Shown here: piece by piece, positions 11,304 through 19,812 of the stretch
How positions within the stretch are numbered: position 1 is the stretch's first letter
How the letters are laid out: every line of letters starts with the position of its first letter
From: Prorocentrum cordatum
Lineage: Eukaryota; Sar; Dinophyceae; Prorocentrales; Prorocentraceae
Direction of reading: 5' to 3'
DNA length: 60,000 bases
NCBI GenBank assembly: GCA_963575745.1
Contig: CAUYUJ010015737.1
Span: 74,001 to 134,000, forward strand
Notes under the pieces: model-generated
What the model was told of the DNA's origin: nothing
Databases searched by the model: none
Seen by the model: the letters and a program-made list of their open reading frames with translations, nothing else
Program-made: the position numbers and the translations under genes

Positions 11304-11979
11304 GTGAGGAGCAGCCCCACGTGTGTTTGCCTCCACTCCTCAATTCCTGCACGCTCAATGCCTGCGCAGCGGGCTGGTGTCGGCGGCCGGCGGTTTCTGC
11401 GCGAAGCGGCGGAAGTATGCTCACCTTGCTCTGTTCGTGTGTACTCTGGTGCGGTCTCGCATGGCGGTTCGCCCGCGCTGCTCGGGTCTCGTCTGCTGGG
11501 CCGATCGTGTCTCGCAGTTCTTCTGTTGCTGCTCCCGTGCGCTGGCTCCTTGAAGCCAGATCGAGAATGCTCGCTGATACGAGCAGCGGCAAAACAAAAC
11601 TCGCTGACAGCGGCTGCACAAACAAGACAGGCTCCCTGATAGGAGCGGCGCGTCCGAAGCTCCCTGAAAGGAGCTGCGCCTGCGTGCTCCCTGATAGGAG
11701 CCAGCGGCGCCTAGCGCTCCCTGAAAGGAGCTGCGCCTGCGTTCTCCCCGACAGGAGCGGCGCCCCAAAGTCCCCTTGCGCGTGTTCCCTGACAGGAGCA
11801 GCGGCCGAAAACTCCTTGACGGGAGCGGCGCCTCAAAGCTCCCTGATAGGAGCGGCGCTTCAAAGCTCCCTGACAGGAGCGGCCCCCCAGAACAGAAGTT
11901 CGCCGAAGGGGGCGGCGCCCAATGCTCCCTCAAAGGAGCTGCGCCTGTGCGCTCCTCGACAGGAGCGCTGCCCACCAGA
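11269..11979 (+). repeat. E1 A1 repeat
   Basis: Direct repeat of 18860-19572; the two diverge after CCCACCAGA. It starts with the terminal hairpin and ends in an array of small hairpins. Confidence 0.88.
11630..11979 (+). repeat. Array of GCTCC...GGAGC mini-hairpins
   Basis: A dozen or so units of about 25-30 bp, each able to fold as GCTCC-CTGANA-GGAGC with variable spacers (GCGGCGCCT and similar). Loop and spacer vary while the stem arms are kept. The array is repeated in A2 from about 19222 and extends there to about 19680. Confidence 0.75.
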
Positions 11980-11983
11980 AGTG

Positions 11984-12054
11984 GCGCACGTAGTGTAGCG
12001 GTATCATACAAGTCTCCCATGCTTGTGACCCGGGTTCGACTCCCGGCCTGGTGC
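11984..12054 (+). tRNA. tRNA-Gly(CCC)-like sequence, acceptor stem defective
   Basis: A-box (TAGTGTAGCGG) and B-box (GGTTCGACTCC) match the pol III consensus. The anticodon arm CAAGT-CTCCCAT-GCTTG gives anticodon CCC and the T arm CCGGG-TTCGACT-CCCGG is perfect. The 5' GCGCACG does not pair with the 3' CCTGGTG. An alternative 7-bp stem GTGGCGC/GTGCCAC (11981 and 12051) would leave unusual linkers. It is therefore either a pseudogene or a tRNA-derived promoter head in the E1 leader. It lies just past the point where A1 and A2 diverge. Confidence 0.5.
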
Positions 12055-12559
12055 CACGCGCACCTTGTTTCGCAATCTGAGCGCGACTTCGCGCTCTTGG
12101 GCGCCCGCGCGACCAGAATTGCATCCTGAGCTCGTTCTGCGTTCTGATGCCAGGGCGCACCCAGCGCAATGTGAGCGCGACTCAGCTCCTGCGCGGCGGC
12201 CCGTGGTAGGGGCGGCGCCTCCGATGCTCCCTGAAAGCACCTGCGTGCTCTGGAAACAGCCTGGCGGCTGTCTCCCAGCCTGACTTGCATTCGGAGCGCA
12301 ACTGCGCGCTTTCTGGCCCTGGCGGGTACAGATTCGCATTCTGACGCGCAGGTATTTGTGATGCCGTCCTCAGATGCGCAGTCTGTGCGTGGATCCGCGG
12401 AGCGGTGCGCTCACCGTGAATTGCACATGGAACGAGAATCTGCGCATTCCGGCCGCGCCTAGATTTCAGCGCTGAAATTGTCAATGCGTGGAAGGCGGAT
12501 TGCAGTTTGTGCCATTTGGGCCTCGCGAGTGTTGTGCTTCGCACAATTGGGGTTTTCGG

Positions 12560-12760
12560 GGTCGGATGTGTGCAGGCGGCAGAAGCTAGTCCTTGATGGG
12601 GGGGCATTGGCTAACCCCCCACCTGCACACAACGGGGGCGGGTGTGTTTGCCCGCCCCCGACCGACCCCGAGACCCCGCGTACAATGGCGCACGTGGTCT
12701 AAAGTCCATGCTGACGCCTTTTCACTAGCGTACTCAGAATTTCATTCTGGTGCGGCTCGT
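12560..12760 (+). ncRNA. Conserved structured RNA block in the element leader
   Basis: Bases 12560-12642 are identical, as far as I can read, to 43452-43534 in E8, although most other E1 and E8 non-coding sequence is unrelated. The block folds well. An outer stem TGTGTGCAGG/CCTGCACACA encloses an inner stem GGGGGG/CCCCCC. A hairpin GGGGGCGGG/CCCGCCCCC follows, and in E8 a different but also paired hairpin (CGGGAGT/ACTCCCG) takes its place. Further on, CAGAAT/ATTCTG pairs in both. A role in packaging, priming or translation is inference; I recognise no known ribozyme or snRNA. Confidence 0.55.
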
Positions 12761-13419
12761 GGAAATCTGGCCCAGGAGGCTAGAAATTGATGCAGATTCC
12801 GGCGGGATTTCATCCATGTCGGATTTCGCAAGTCGGCCGTCCAGGTCGGCTGATTTCTCAAGACTGGCTCTAATCAGCCATTCTGCTGAGCTGCAGTCAC
12901 CGCCGAGGCCTGCAAGTAGCGGGGAACGTGCGTAAGCCTTCCCGCGAACTGTCCGGGAGGACAGCGTCGCCCAAAACGGGCGCTCTACCATCCATCAATC
13001 AGTTACCCTCCATCCTCTCTCGTTGACTCGACAGCGAATGTGTGGGCGCAGCTGTGGGCGTGAACTGGAATGAATAAACATCCAGAGAGGTCGGAGCAGA
13101 CGCCGCGTGCCCGCGGATTGATGTGGGTGCAGCCGCAGATGCAAATACTCAGCGGAGATGCCCAGTTCGATGGTGGGGTTGCCCTGTTGTCTGTACTGCC
13201 GCGCCCCTATGACGCCCTCTGCTGGCCTGGATGGCGCATTCAGGTCGCAGAGGGGGATAGGGGGCGGAAGGGTTCTTCTGCTCTTTCCTTAAACAGCAAC
13301 TCGCCTCCAGCGCCGGTCACGTGACGTGCGCCGCGGGCGCGCAGACATTTCTGGCAAGTGCTTACACATGAAGATATTCAGTCGGAAGGACTGGCCATTG
13401 CTGGAGAGTTTGGTCATTA

Positions 13420-13441
13420 CCTGTCGCTTTTTAGGCTCAAG
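13420..13441 (+). other. Possible relic of a dinoflagellate spliced leader
   Basis: The sequence ends CTTTTTAGGCTCAAG. The dinoflagellate leader ends ATTTTGGCTCAAG, so the 3' half matches with one extra A and the 5' half matches poorly. It lies 84 bp before the gag start. Retroposition of a trans-spliced RNA would leave such a relic, but chance is possible. Confidence 0.2.
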
Positions 13442-13524
13442 TGAACCACTCCTGCTGGGATTGAATCCTTCTTCGCACTGCAGCGTGCTCCACAGGTGTA
13501 AGTTGCAACCCAGCCGTGCCCACC

Positions 13525-14868
13525 ATGGCTTTCTCTTCCCGCGACGTCTCTGCCATGATTGCCACTGCGCCGAGCGGGGCCTTTAACAAGGCCAACGCTG
13601 ACCAGATCCGCGATTGGGTCGACTTCGTGCTGAATGTCGAGCCCAACGCGGCGGAGAAACACGACTTGTTCTACTACGTGTCGGTGGCTCGCCTCTTGGC
13701 GGAAACGATCGGCAGCACCTCGCTCTCGGATTTCGAGGATCCACACATGCGCGAGATGATTAAGGCAGCGATTGTTGTGAACGATTTGCCGTACGCCGCA
13801 GAGCAGGATCCAGCATGGAAAGCCTGGAAGGTTTCGCCGGCACAGGTCGTCTTCGCACTCAAGGTGCAGACCAAGTGCGCCCAAGCTGCACCACCCGCCC
13901 GCTCGGCTCCAGAAGCCGGCGCTGGGTCGAGCGACGTGGCAGGAATGGCCGAAGCTGTGAAACAGCTTGCAGAACTACAGACCCAGGCGCTCCAGAAGGG
14001 CAAGCCGAAGGGACTCAGCTTCAAGCTTCAAGACAGGATCGTTGAAGTGGGCTTGCAGAATTTCGATAAAGACACCCTCCCGTCCGAGGAAATCTTGGCG
14101 AAGTTCGAGGCCGGAGCCAAGAGCGCCAACGACAAGGGCCGGGCTTGGATCGGCTCTGCAGAAGGCGAAGATCTCCGCGATCATCACCGCCCAGCATGGA
14201 GTCGCACCCCTCTCGTCGACGCGGTCGTGGGCGACGGCTCCTACGAGGATCGCGTGAGACAGAGTGCGGCCGCCAAGCGCGGAAGCGCTTGGATCGATAA
14301 GATCGATTACGTGAGCTTCGCGACCTTCATGGGGCATCTCCACGAGTGGGGTTTCAAGGTGATCCTCACGAAGGCGTGCAGCATGGCGGACTTTTTCTCT
14401 TACGTGCATATTATGATCCGCATCGCTGAGGAGAACGGCGGGGTCAGGACGGCGTTTCAATACGACGTTCTCCAGCGGAGGGCCATGGCCAAAGCGCTGG
14501 AGAGGGACGAAACCGATTTGAGCAGGTACCTTACAAGGATCGATGTTGATCTCCTGCGCACGGCCAAAGACAAGGTGGACAAGCGCTTCGCGGAGCTCGC
14601 TCGTGCATCTGGCGCGCCCAAGGGTCAGTCCAAGGGCCAGCCCAAGGGCGCCTCCAAGAGCTACGGCGACGGGGGCAGTCATGCCTCCAGCAGCGCATCC
14701 TCTGGCGGCAAGGGCGGCAAGAGCGCTAAGGGCGACAACCGGCGCGTCCGTTCGCCGCCTGCGCGGCACAAGGGCAGCGCTGGTGGCGGCCAGCAGCATC
14801 GGTCGCGCAGCCCGCGCGCTGGATGGCAGCAGTCGGGCCAGTGGGACAAGCAGTCCTGGAGCAAGTGA
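13525..14868 (+). CDS. E1 gag-like protein
   Basis: About 447 residues from ATG in the context CACCATGG. The start MAFSSRDV aligns with the starts of the other gag copies (MAFEQSEV, MSFAAGEI, MSFSPSDV), so I chose it over an upstream GTG. By position and by comparison among six copies this is ORF1, the presumed nucleocapsid protein that packages element RNA. I recognise no named domain and no CCHC knuckle. A conserved motif near residue 50 reads HDLFYYVSVARLLAE. The last ~85 residues are basic and low in complexity, with KGQ, SRSPR and GWQQ repeats, which suits RNA binding. The frame ends in TGA (14866-14868), and the pol frame follows in the same phase with no other stop, so UGA readthrough is likely. 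Confidence 0.85.
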   Translation: MAFSSRDVSAMIATAPSGAFNKANADQIRDWVDFVLNVEPNAAEKHDLFYYVSVARLLAETIGSTSLSDFEDPHMREMIKAAIVVNDLPYAAEQDPAWKAWKVSPAQVVFALKVQTKCAQAAPPARSAPEAGAGSSDVAGMAEAVKQLAELQTQALQKGKPKGLSFKLQDRIVEVGLQNFDKDTLPSEEILAKFEAGAKSANDKGRAWIGSAEGEDLRDHHRPAWSRTPLVDAVVGDGSYEDRVRQSAAAKRGSAWIDKIDYVSFATFMGHLHEWGFKVILTKACSMADFFSYVHIMIRIAEENGGVRTAFQYDVLQRRAMAKALERDETDLSRYLTRIDVDLLRTAKDKVDKRFAELARASGAPKGQSKGQPKGASKSYGDGGSHASSSASSGGKGGKSAKGDNRRVRSPPARHKGSAGGGQQHRSRSPRAGWQQSGQWDKQSWSK

Positions 14869-14937
14869 GCGGTCACGCCGCTCGCTGACAGTGCCGACGG
14901 TCAGCAGTCGGAAAGCGAGTCAGGGGACGATGAGCCC

Positions 14938-17031
14938 ATGGAACGCTCTTCGGCTCGTCCCAGCGCTGCTTTTAAGCATTCTAAAGCTGGGCTGTCACAT
15001 GTCGGTGCGCGTGTACATAGCTTTCTCGCTCGCGATGATTTGCATCGCCTAGATCCATGGGATCACTTGGAGTGGGCGTCGGCCTTGCCTGTTTGCGCAG
15101 AAGTTCCTCTTTTGCCGCACTTTTTGGAAAAAGGCTGCGACCGCGTGACAAGATTGACCCCTGCAGAACTGCACTCGGCTCGTAAATCAGCGCTTGCTTA
15201 CTGGTCGGAGAGGAAGCGAGTGACGGAGCCCTGCTGGCAACGCGCGTTCGCGCAGCTGCCAGCGCACTGCCAAAGTGTGTTAGGGCCCCGGAAAAATCTT
15301 TTTCTCCTTAGCGAGATGCTTGAGTCCATCAGCTGGCCAGACGCCACGCTGATTAGCAATTTAATGCACGGTTTTCCTCTTGTCGGCTTGCTCCCAGCGA
15401 GTGGGATGCGCGTTCCGACAGGTAACGCAGCGCCAGAGGTAACCAAAGCTGCTCTATTGGCCACTGCGAGCGTTCAGAACAGACGCATTTTGCGGCGATC
15501 GTCTTTGCCACTCGGGATGGACAGATCTGTCTGCGAAGTTTTTGCTTCTGCATGCGACCGGGAGGTCGCGGACGGCAAGGCTAGAATGCGTCCGTTGAAC
15601 ATAGAAACTTGTGTTTTAACCCCGAGATTCCCAATCGTGCAAGGTTGGAAGACCGTAGGCTGGGAAACGTTTCCCAAAGTTAGATGCATCGATGATTTTT
15701 CTGCGTCGCGTATCAATGAAGGCACGCAAGTATCCGAGAAGATGCTTCCCGAAACGCTAGACTCACTTGTAGCGCTGGTGTTGAAGCTCACAAAATCAAG
15801 AACAATGCGCATTCGTTGGCGCAAAGATGATTTTGTGCAAGCCTTCAAGACACTACCAATATGCAGCTCTCACCTTCCATTGGCAGTTGTCGTGTGGCAG
15901 GAGGCGTTGGCTAAAGACCAGTGTCTCCAGCTCCTGGCAATGCCCTTTGGCTCTTCCGCCTCCGTGTCCGCCTGGGAGCGGTTCGGTTTGGCAATTCAGG
16001 GCGTGCTTGCGCAGATTTTCCTAGTGCTGTACCTTCGCTTCGTCGACGATCTGTTTTCGGGCGACGCGATGGAAGAGCAAATAGATGTTGGCGGAGACCC
16101 TCTGACGGGCCCTGCTGGCACTGCCAAGCTGGCCAGGTACGTAATTTCAGATCTTCTCGGCTGGGATTTGGATGCCGCCAAGGCTGTCACAGAACAGCCA
16201 TCGGCCACCATTCTCGGCGTCGGCGTTCGTTTTGATGACGCCCGGCAAGAGATAGTTTTTGACGTGGGTCCAGAGAAGCTCGAGTTGTGGAGCTCCCAAA
16301 TCGTCAGGGCCCTCAAAGCGTGCGCGTTGCCGCCGGCAGAAGCGCAGAAGCTGGCCTTGCGTTTGAGTTGGGGTGCCAGCTCAGTTTTTGGCAAGGGGGC
16401 GCGTGCTCCGCTGGCAGCTTTGTTCTTTCATGGCGCAGGCCGCACCAGCCGTCTCACTGCGAGGACGAGGCTCGCGCTCATATGGTGGCGTAAGTTTTTG
16501 CAATCGCCACCCTCGCGGCGTGTACCGCTGCAACTCCGCGAGCGCCAGCGGTGCATTTTGTACAGCGACGCAACCGGCACTGGCATGATGGCGTGGGTGC
16601 TGCACGCTCCTTTCGCCAAAGTCTGGGCCGCCACCAGGGTGCCCGACAGCGCTCGCCAATGGGCACACTGGCGAAAGAACCAAATCGGCACCTGGGAGCT
16701 GATGGCAGCGATCTGCGCATTGAAATGGATTTTAAGCATTGGCCAAGCAGATCTCGAGATCATCTGCTTCGTCGATAACAAAAGCGCATTGGGTGCGCTT
16801 GTGCGAGGTTGCTCGCGGAAGTCCGATTGGAATTGTCTGATTGGCAATCTGTGGCTTCTCGTCGCTGACAAGGCGCATTTCCTGCATCTTTGGTATGTGC
16901 CTTCGCATTTGAATCTCGCAGATGCCCCCACACGGCCGTCTGAGAAGGCAGAGCAAATTGCCGAGCTGCAGGCGCGAAATTTTCAACGCGTTGAGTGGCT
17001 GTTTCCGCCGGATGCACCCTGGGGCGGCTGA
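14938..17031 (+). CDS. E1 reverse transcriptase / RNase H
   Basis: 697 residues from the first ATG; the frame is open back to the gag UGA at 14866, so the natural product may be a gag-pol readthrough protein. RT motifs in order: CIDDF near residue 249, RKDDF near 293, MPFGSS near 335 and the catalytic FVDD box with Asp370/Asp371. RNase H follows with the acidic set Asp544 (YSDATG), Glu587 (TWELMAA), Asp613 (FVDNKSALG) and Asp662 (NLADAPTRP), all present. The N-terminal ~200 residues carry a conserved WSERKR...VLGPRKNL block shared by all copies here. Role: copying element RNA into DNA and degrading the RNA strand. No protease, integrase or methyltransferase is visible. The F in FVDD replaces the commoner Y. 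Confidence 0.92.
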   Translation: MERSSARPSAAFKHSKAGLSHVGARVHSFLARDDLHRLDPWDHLEWASALPVCAEVPLLPHFLEKGCDRVTRLTPAELHSARKSALAYWSERKRVTEPCWQRAFAQLPAHCQSVLGPRKNLFLLSEMLESISWPDATLISNLMHGFPLVGLLPASGMRVPTGNAAPEVTKAALLATASVQNRRILRRSSLPLGMDRSVCEVFASACDREVADGKARMRPLNIETCVLTPRFPIVQGWKTVGWETFPKVRCIDDFSASRINEGTQVSEKMLPETLDSLVALVLKLTKSRTMRIRWRKDDFVQAFKTLPICSSHLPLAVVVWQEALAKDQCLQLLAMPFGSSASVSAWERFGLAIQGVLAQIFLVLYLRFVDDLFSGDAMEEQIDVGGDPLTGPAGTAKLARYVISDLLGWDLDAAKAVTEQPSATILGVGVRFDDARQEIVFDVGPEKLELWSSQIVRALKACALPPAEAQKLALRLSWGASSVFGKGARAPLAALFFHGAGRTSRLTARTRLALIWWRKFLQSPPSRRVPLQLRERQRCILYSDATGTGMMAWVLHAPFAKVWAATRVPDSARQWAHWRKNQIGTWELMAAICALKWILSIGQADLEIICFVDNKSALGALVRGCSRKSDWNCLIGNLWLLVADKAHFLHLWYVPSHLNLADAPTRPSEKAEQIAELQARNFQRVEWLFPPDAPWGG

Positions 17032-17120
17032 GAAAAAAGTGAAACAATAACATGTGCACATGTTCTGATTGGAGGAAGAATGCCATGCGCCAGTCTTGCC
17101 TTCTCCGTAGTATCGGCTCA

Positions 17121-18629
17121 ATGCTTAGTTTTGTAAACGAGAGCCGAAGCAAGCGTCTGCGTGCTGAAGGTGCCCCGCCAGGGCAGCCGAGCGATGTGAA
17201 CTCGGTTTTCGCTCGCGTGCTGCAGGGCGTGGCTGGCGTGAATATGGTTGATATCTCTGGTCTTTGCGAAGCTCTGGAGAACGGTGGCTTCCAGCATTTG
17301 TCTGATTTGGGCGGTTTGGAAGCAAATGAATTGGTAGATCTCGTCCCTGCGTTTTCTGGACAGAACGTTGCGCTCGTCAAAGCCTTCTTGGCGCAGTGTC
17401 AGCGCCAGGCCGACCGAGAGTTAGCGGCCGCGGCGTGCCGACAGGCAACGCTCACCGAGGCTGCCTCGTCCTCTTCAGGGGCTGGGGCAGAGGCACAAAC
17501 CCGAGTTGCGACCCAAAGCGATCCACGTGAGGCAGCCAACGACGAGCAAGGTCGTGCTGGCTTGATCTTGCTTGGTGAATCGCGCCGTGCTCGCGTTGTT
17601 CCCGAACCTCCTGTGCTAGCAGCCGCGCTGGCGGCCGCCGCCCGCTGCAATTGCTATCCAGGGGCGGAGCCAATTGGCAGGCCCCGTGAAGAAGTCAAAC
17701 GTGCACGTCGCGATGTTCCTGGCGGAGATCATCTCCATCTCCACACTCTGTGGGTCGAGTTCGCTGCCTGGCGAAAAAGTGCTCCACAATACGCTTCCGC
17801 CGTCCGCTTGTGGGGCGAAGCTGCCAGGGCCATTTCGGCGCCCAGCTGGCCACCGTCCGAATCTGTTCTCAATGCCTTTGTGGGGTTATTCCGTAATGGG
17901 AACAGTTTGCAAAAATATGTTTCTCATGTTCGCAGTGTGCTCTACCTATTGCAGGCCCCTCTCGGTGTTCTCGACGACACAGAAAGGCTGGCCAGGGGTG
18001 CCGAGAAAATTACCCGAGACGTATTCAGGAGAGTGAAGATCCGGGCGACGGCGGAAGAAACCAAACTCATCCGCAAGTGGTGCGCTGAAGCTGGATATCC
18101 GCTGTTGGCGGCGTCGTGGGTGATCGCTCGCCAATTTTGTTTGCGTTACTCTGAGTTGCTGCTCCTGGGGTCAAATGTTGTGACATTCCGCTTCAGCGGC
18201 GATGAACGCAAAACCTGTGTCATTCGTTTCGCGCATCGCAAATGTTACAACGAACCGTGTGAGACAACCAGACGTTGTATTTGTCAGCTGCAAGGGCGCT
18301 CCTTGTGTGGCGTCTGCGAATTATTCTCTGTAGGAGCAGCAGTGTCGGTCCCCTTCGCAAGCGTGCAATATGCCGACGCTCTTGCTGTTCTCAAACTTGC
18401 AGCAGCCGCTTTGCAGTTGCGGAGTGCTGCGGCCTGGGGCACGCACGCTTTCAGGCGAGGCTTTGCCGACGAGGCGCTCCAACAAGGAGGGCCCGCAGCT
18501 TTGTTTTTTAGTGGTGGTTGGAAGGGCGTGGCGGCTTTCGGTTACGTCAGCGCCCAAAGTCGCGGTGCTTTGTCGGCGGCCGAATGGCTAGTTGACCACT
18601 CCGACTCAAGTGACGGCGAGCAAGCCTGA
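17121..18629 (+). CDS. E1 tyrosine recombinase
   Basis: 502 residues from ATG 17121, chosen because MLSFVNESRSK matches MLNLIAESRAQ (46092, E6) and MALRFIDKSRA (E9). The frame is open further upstream to 17052. An N-terminal conserved domain (about residues 20-105, ending in FLAQC) is followed by an Ala-rich linker, a core-binding region (from WVEFAAWRKS) and the catalytic domain. Catalytic residues: Arg342 (LRYSELL), His442-Arg445 (HAFR), Trp467 (GGW) and nucleophile Tyr475, with Cre-like spacing. A C-x-C-x7-C-x2-C cluster at residues 386-399 is shared by all four YRs here. Role: integrating a circular element DNA at a TTTTC-type site. The YR frame differs from the RT frame and starts 92 bp after the RT stop. 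Confidence 0.9.
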   Translation: MLSFVNESRSKRLRAEGAPPGQPSDVNSVFARVLQGVAGVNMVDISGLCEALENGGFQHLSDLGGLEANELVDLVPAFSGQNVALVKAFLAQCQRQADRELAAAACRQATLTEAASSSSGAGAEAQTRVATQSDPREAANDEQGRAGLILLGESRRARVVPEPPVLAAALAAAARCNCYPGAEPIGRPREEVKRARRDVPGGDHLHLHTLWVEFAAWRKSAPQYASAVRLWGEAARAISAPSWPPSESVLNAFVGLFRNGNSLQKYVSHVRSVLYLLQAPLGVLDDTERLARGAEKITRDVFRRVKIRATAEETKLIRKWCAEAGYPLLAASWVIARQFCLRYSELLLLGSNVVTFRFSGDERKTCVIRFAHRKCYNEPCETTRRCICQLQGRSLCGVCELFSVGAAVSVPFASVQYADALAVLKLAAAALQLRSAAAWGTHAFRRGFADEALQQGGPAALFFSGGWKGVAAFGYVSAQSRGALSAAEWLVDHSDSSDGEQA

Positions 18630-18736
18630 CTGTGGCATCGTGTGCGTGGGGTTGTAAAACCAATAGGAACAGGAAGCGGTCCTCACGATGTACCCCTGTC
18701 AGGCGCTGCCGCGCAGTCCGTCGCCTTCTGGTGCAT

Positions 18737-18859
18737 TGGGAGCCCAAGGGGCGGTATCCCAGAAGGCTCCTGCCAGCCAGGCAGCGCCGTTCACACGCCC
18801 TATGCTGGCGCAAGGACGCCGGCCATTCTACAGTGGGCCTGGCTACCGCAATGGTTTTC
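18737..18859 (+). repeat. E1 B1 repeat
   Basis: 123 bp, matching B2 at 19813-19935, both ending GCAATGGTTTTC. B1 runs directly into A2 at TTTTC. This B-A junction is the sequence a circular element form would carry. Confidence 0.88.
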
Positions 18860-19572
18860 ATGATTCATAAACTCGTTTATGCTGCAGGAAAACCGTGAGG
18901 AGCAGCCCCACGTGTGTTTGCCTCCACTCCTCAATTCCTGCACGCTCAATGCCTGCGCAGCGGGCTGCGGTGTCGGCGGCCGGCGGTTTCTGCGCGAAGC
19001 GGCGGAAGTATGCTCACCTTGCTCTGTTCGTGTGTACTCTGGTGCGGTCTCGCATGGCGGTTCGCCCGCGCTGCTCGGGTCTCGTCTGCTGGGCCGATCG
19101 TGTCTCGCAGTTCTTCTGTTGCTGCTCCCGTGCGCTGGCTCCTTGAAGCCAGATCGAGAATGCTCGCTGATACGAGCAGCGGCAAAACAAAACTCGCTGA
19201 CAGCGGCTGCACAAACAAGACAGGCTCCCTGATAGGAGCGGCGCGTCCGAAGCTCCCTGAAAGGAGCTGCGCCTGCGTGCTCCCTGATAGGAGCCAGCGG
19301 CGCCTAGCGCTCCCTGAAAGGAGCTGCGCCTGCGTTCTCCCCGACAGGAGCGGCGCCCTAAAGCTCCCTTGCGCGTGTTCCCTGACAGGAGCAGCGGCCG
19401 AAAACTCCTTGACGGGAGCGGCGCCTCAAAGCTCCCTGATAGGAGCGGCGCTTCAAAGCTCCCTGACAGGAGCGGCCCCCCAGAACAGAAGTTCGCCGAA
19501 GGGGGCGGCGCCCAATGCTCCCTGAAAGGAGCTGCGCCTGTGCGCTCCTCGACAGGAGCGCTGCCCACCAGA
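18860..19572 (+). repeat. E1 A2 repeat
   Basis: 713-bp direct repeat of A1, starting with the terminal hairpin (18855-18894). The mini-hairpin array continues past the A1 homology to about 19680. The ~240 bp between A2 and B2 has no counterpart in A1. Confidence 0.88.
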
Positions 19573-19812
19573 GTTCTTCTCCCTGACAGGAGCACCACCC
19601 CCCAGGCTCCCTGAAAGGAGCTACGCTTGTGTGCTCCCAGACAGGAGCGGCCCCCCCCAAAGCTCTATAGCAGGAGTCGCGCCTGCGTGCCTCCTGGGGC
19701 GGTTCCGTGGCGCTGCGCCGGCGCGCTCCCCAGCAACAGCCTGGCGGCTGTCTGCCAACTTTCTGCCCGCCCTCATGCCACCCTATGGCCCGCGCCGGCG
19801 TCCTGCCCTGGC

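Larger units (their letters stand above)
12055..13524 (+). other. E1 5' leader between A1 and gag
   Basis: No protein gene seen. It holds the conserved structured block (12560-12760) and a spliced-leader-like sequence (13420-13441). The region is less GC-rich and less repetitive than the satellites around it. Confidence 0.6.

Noticed and set aside
14938-17031. LTR retrotransposon or retrovirus pol
   Set aside because: No protease or DDE integrase, a tyrosine recombinase downstream, and split direct repeats rather than LTRs.
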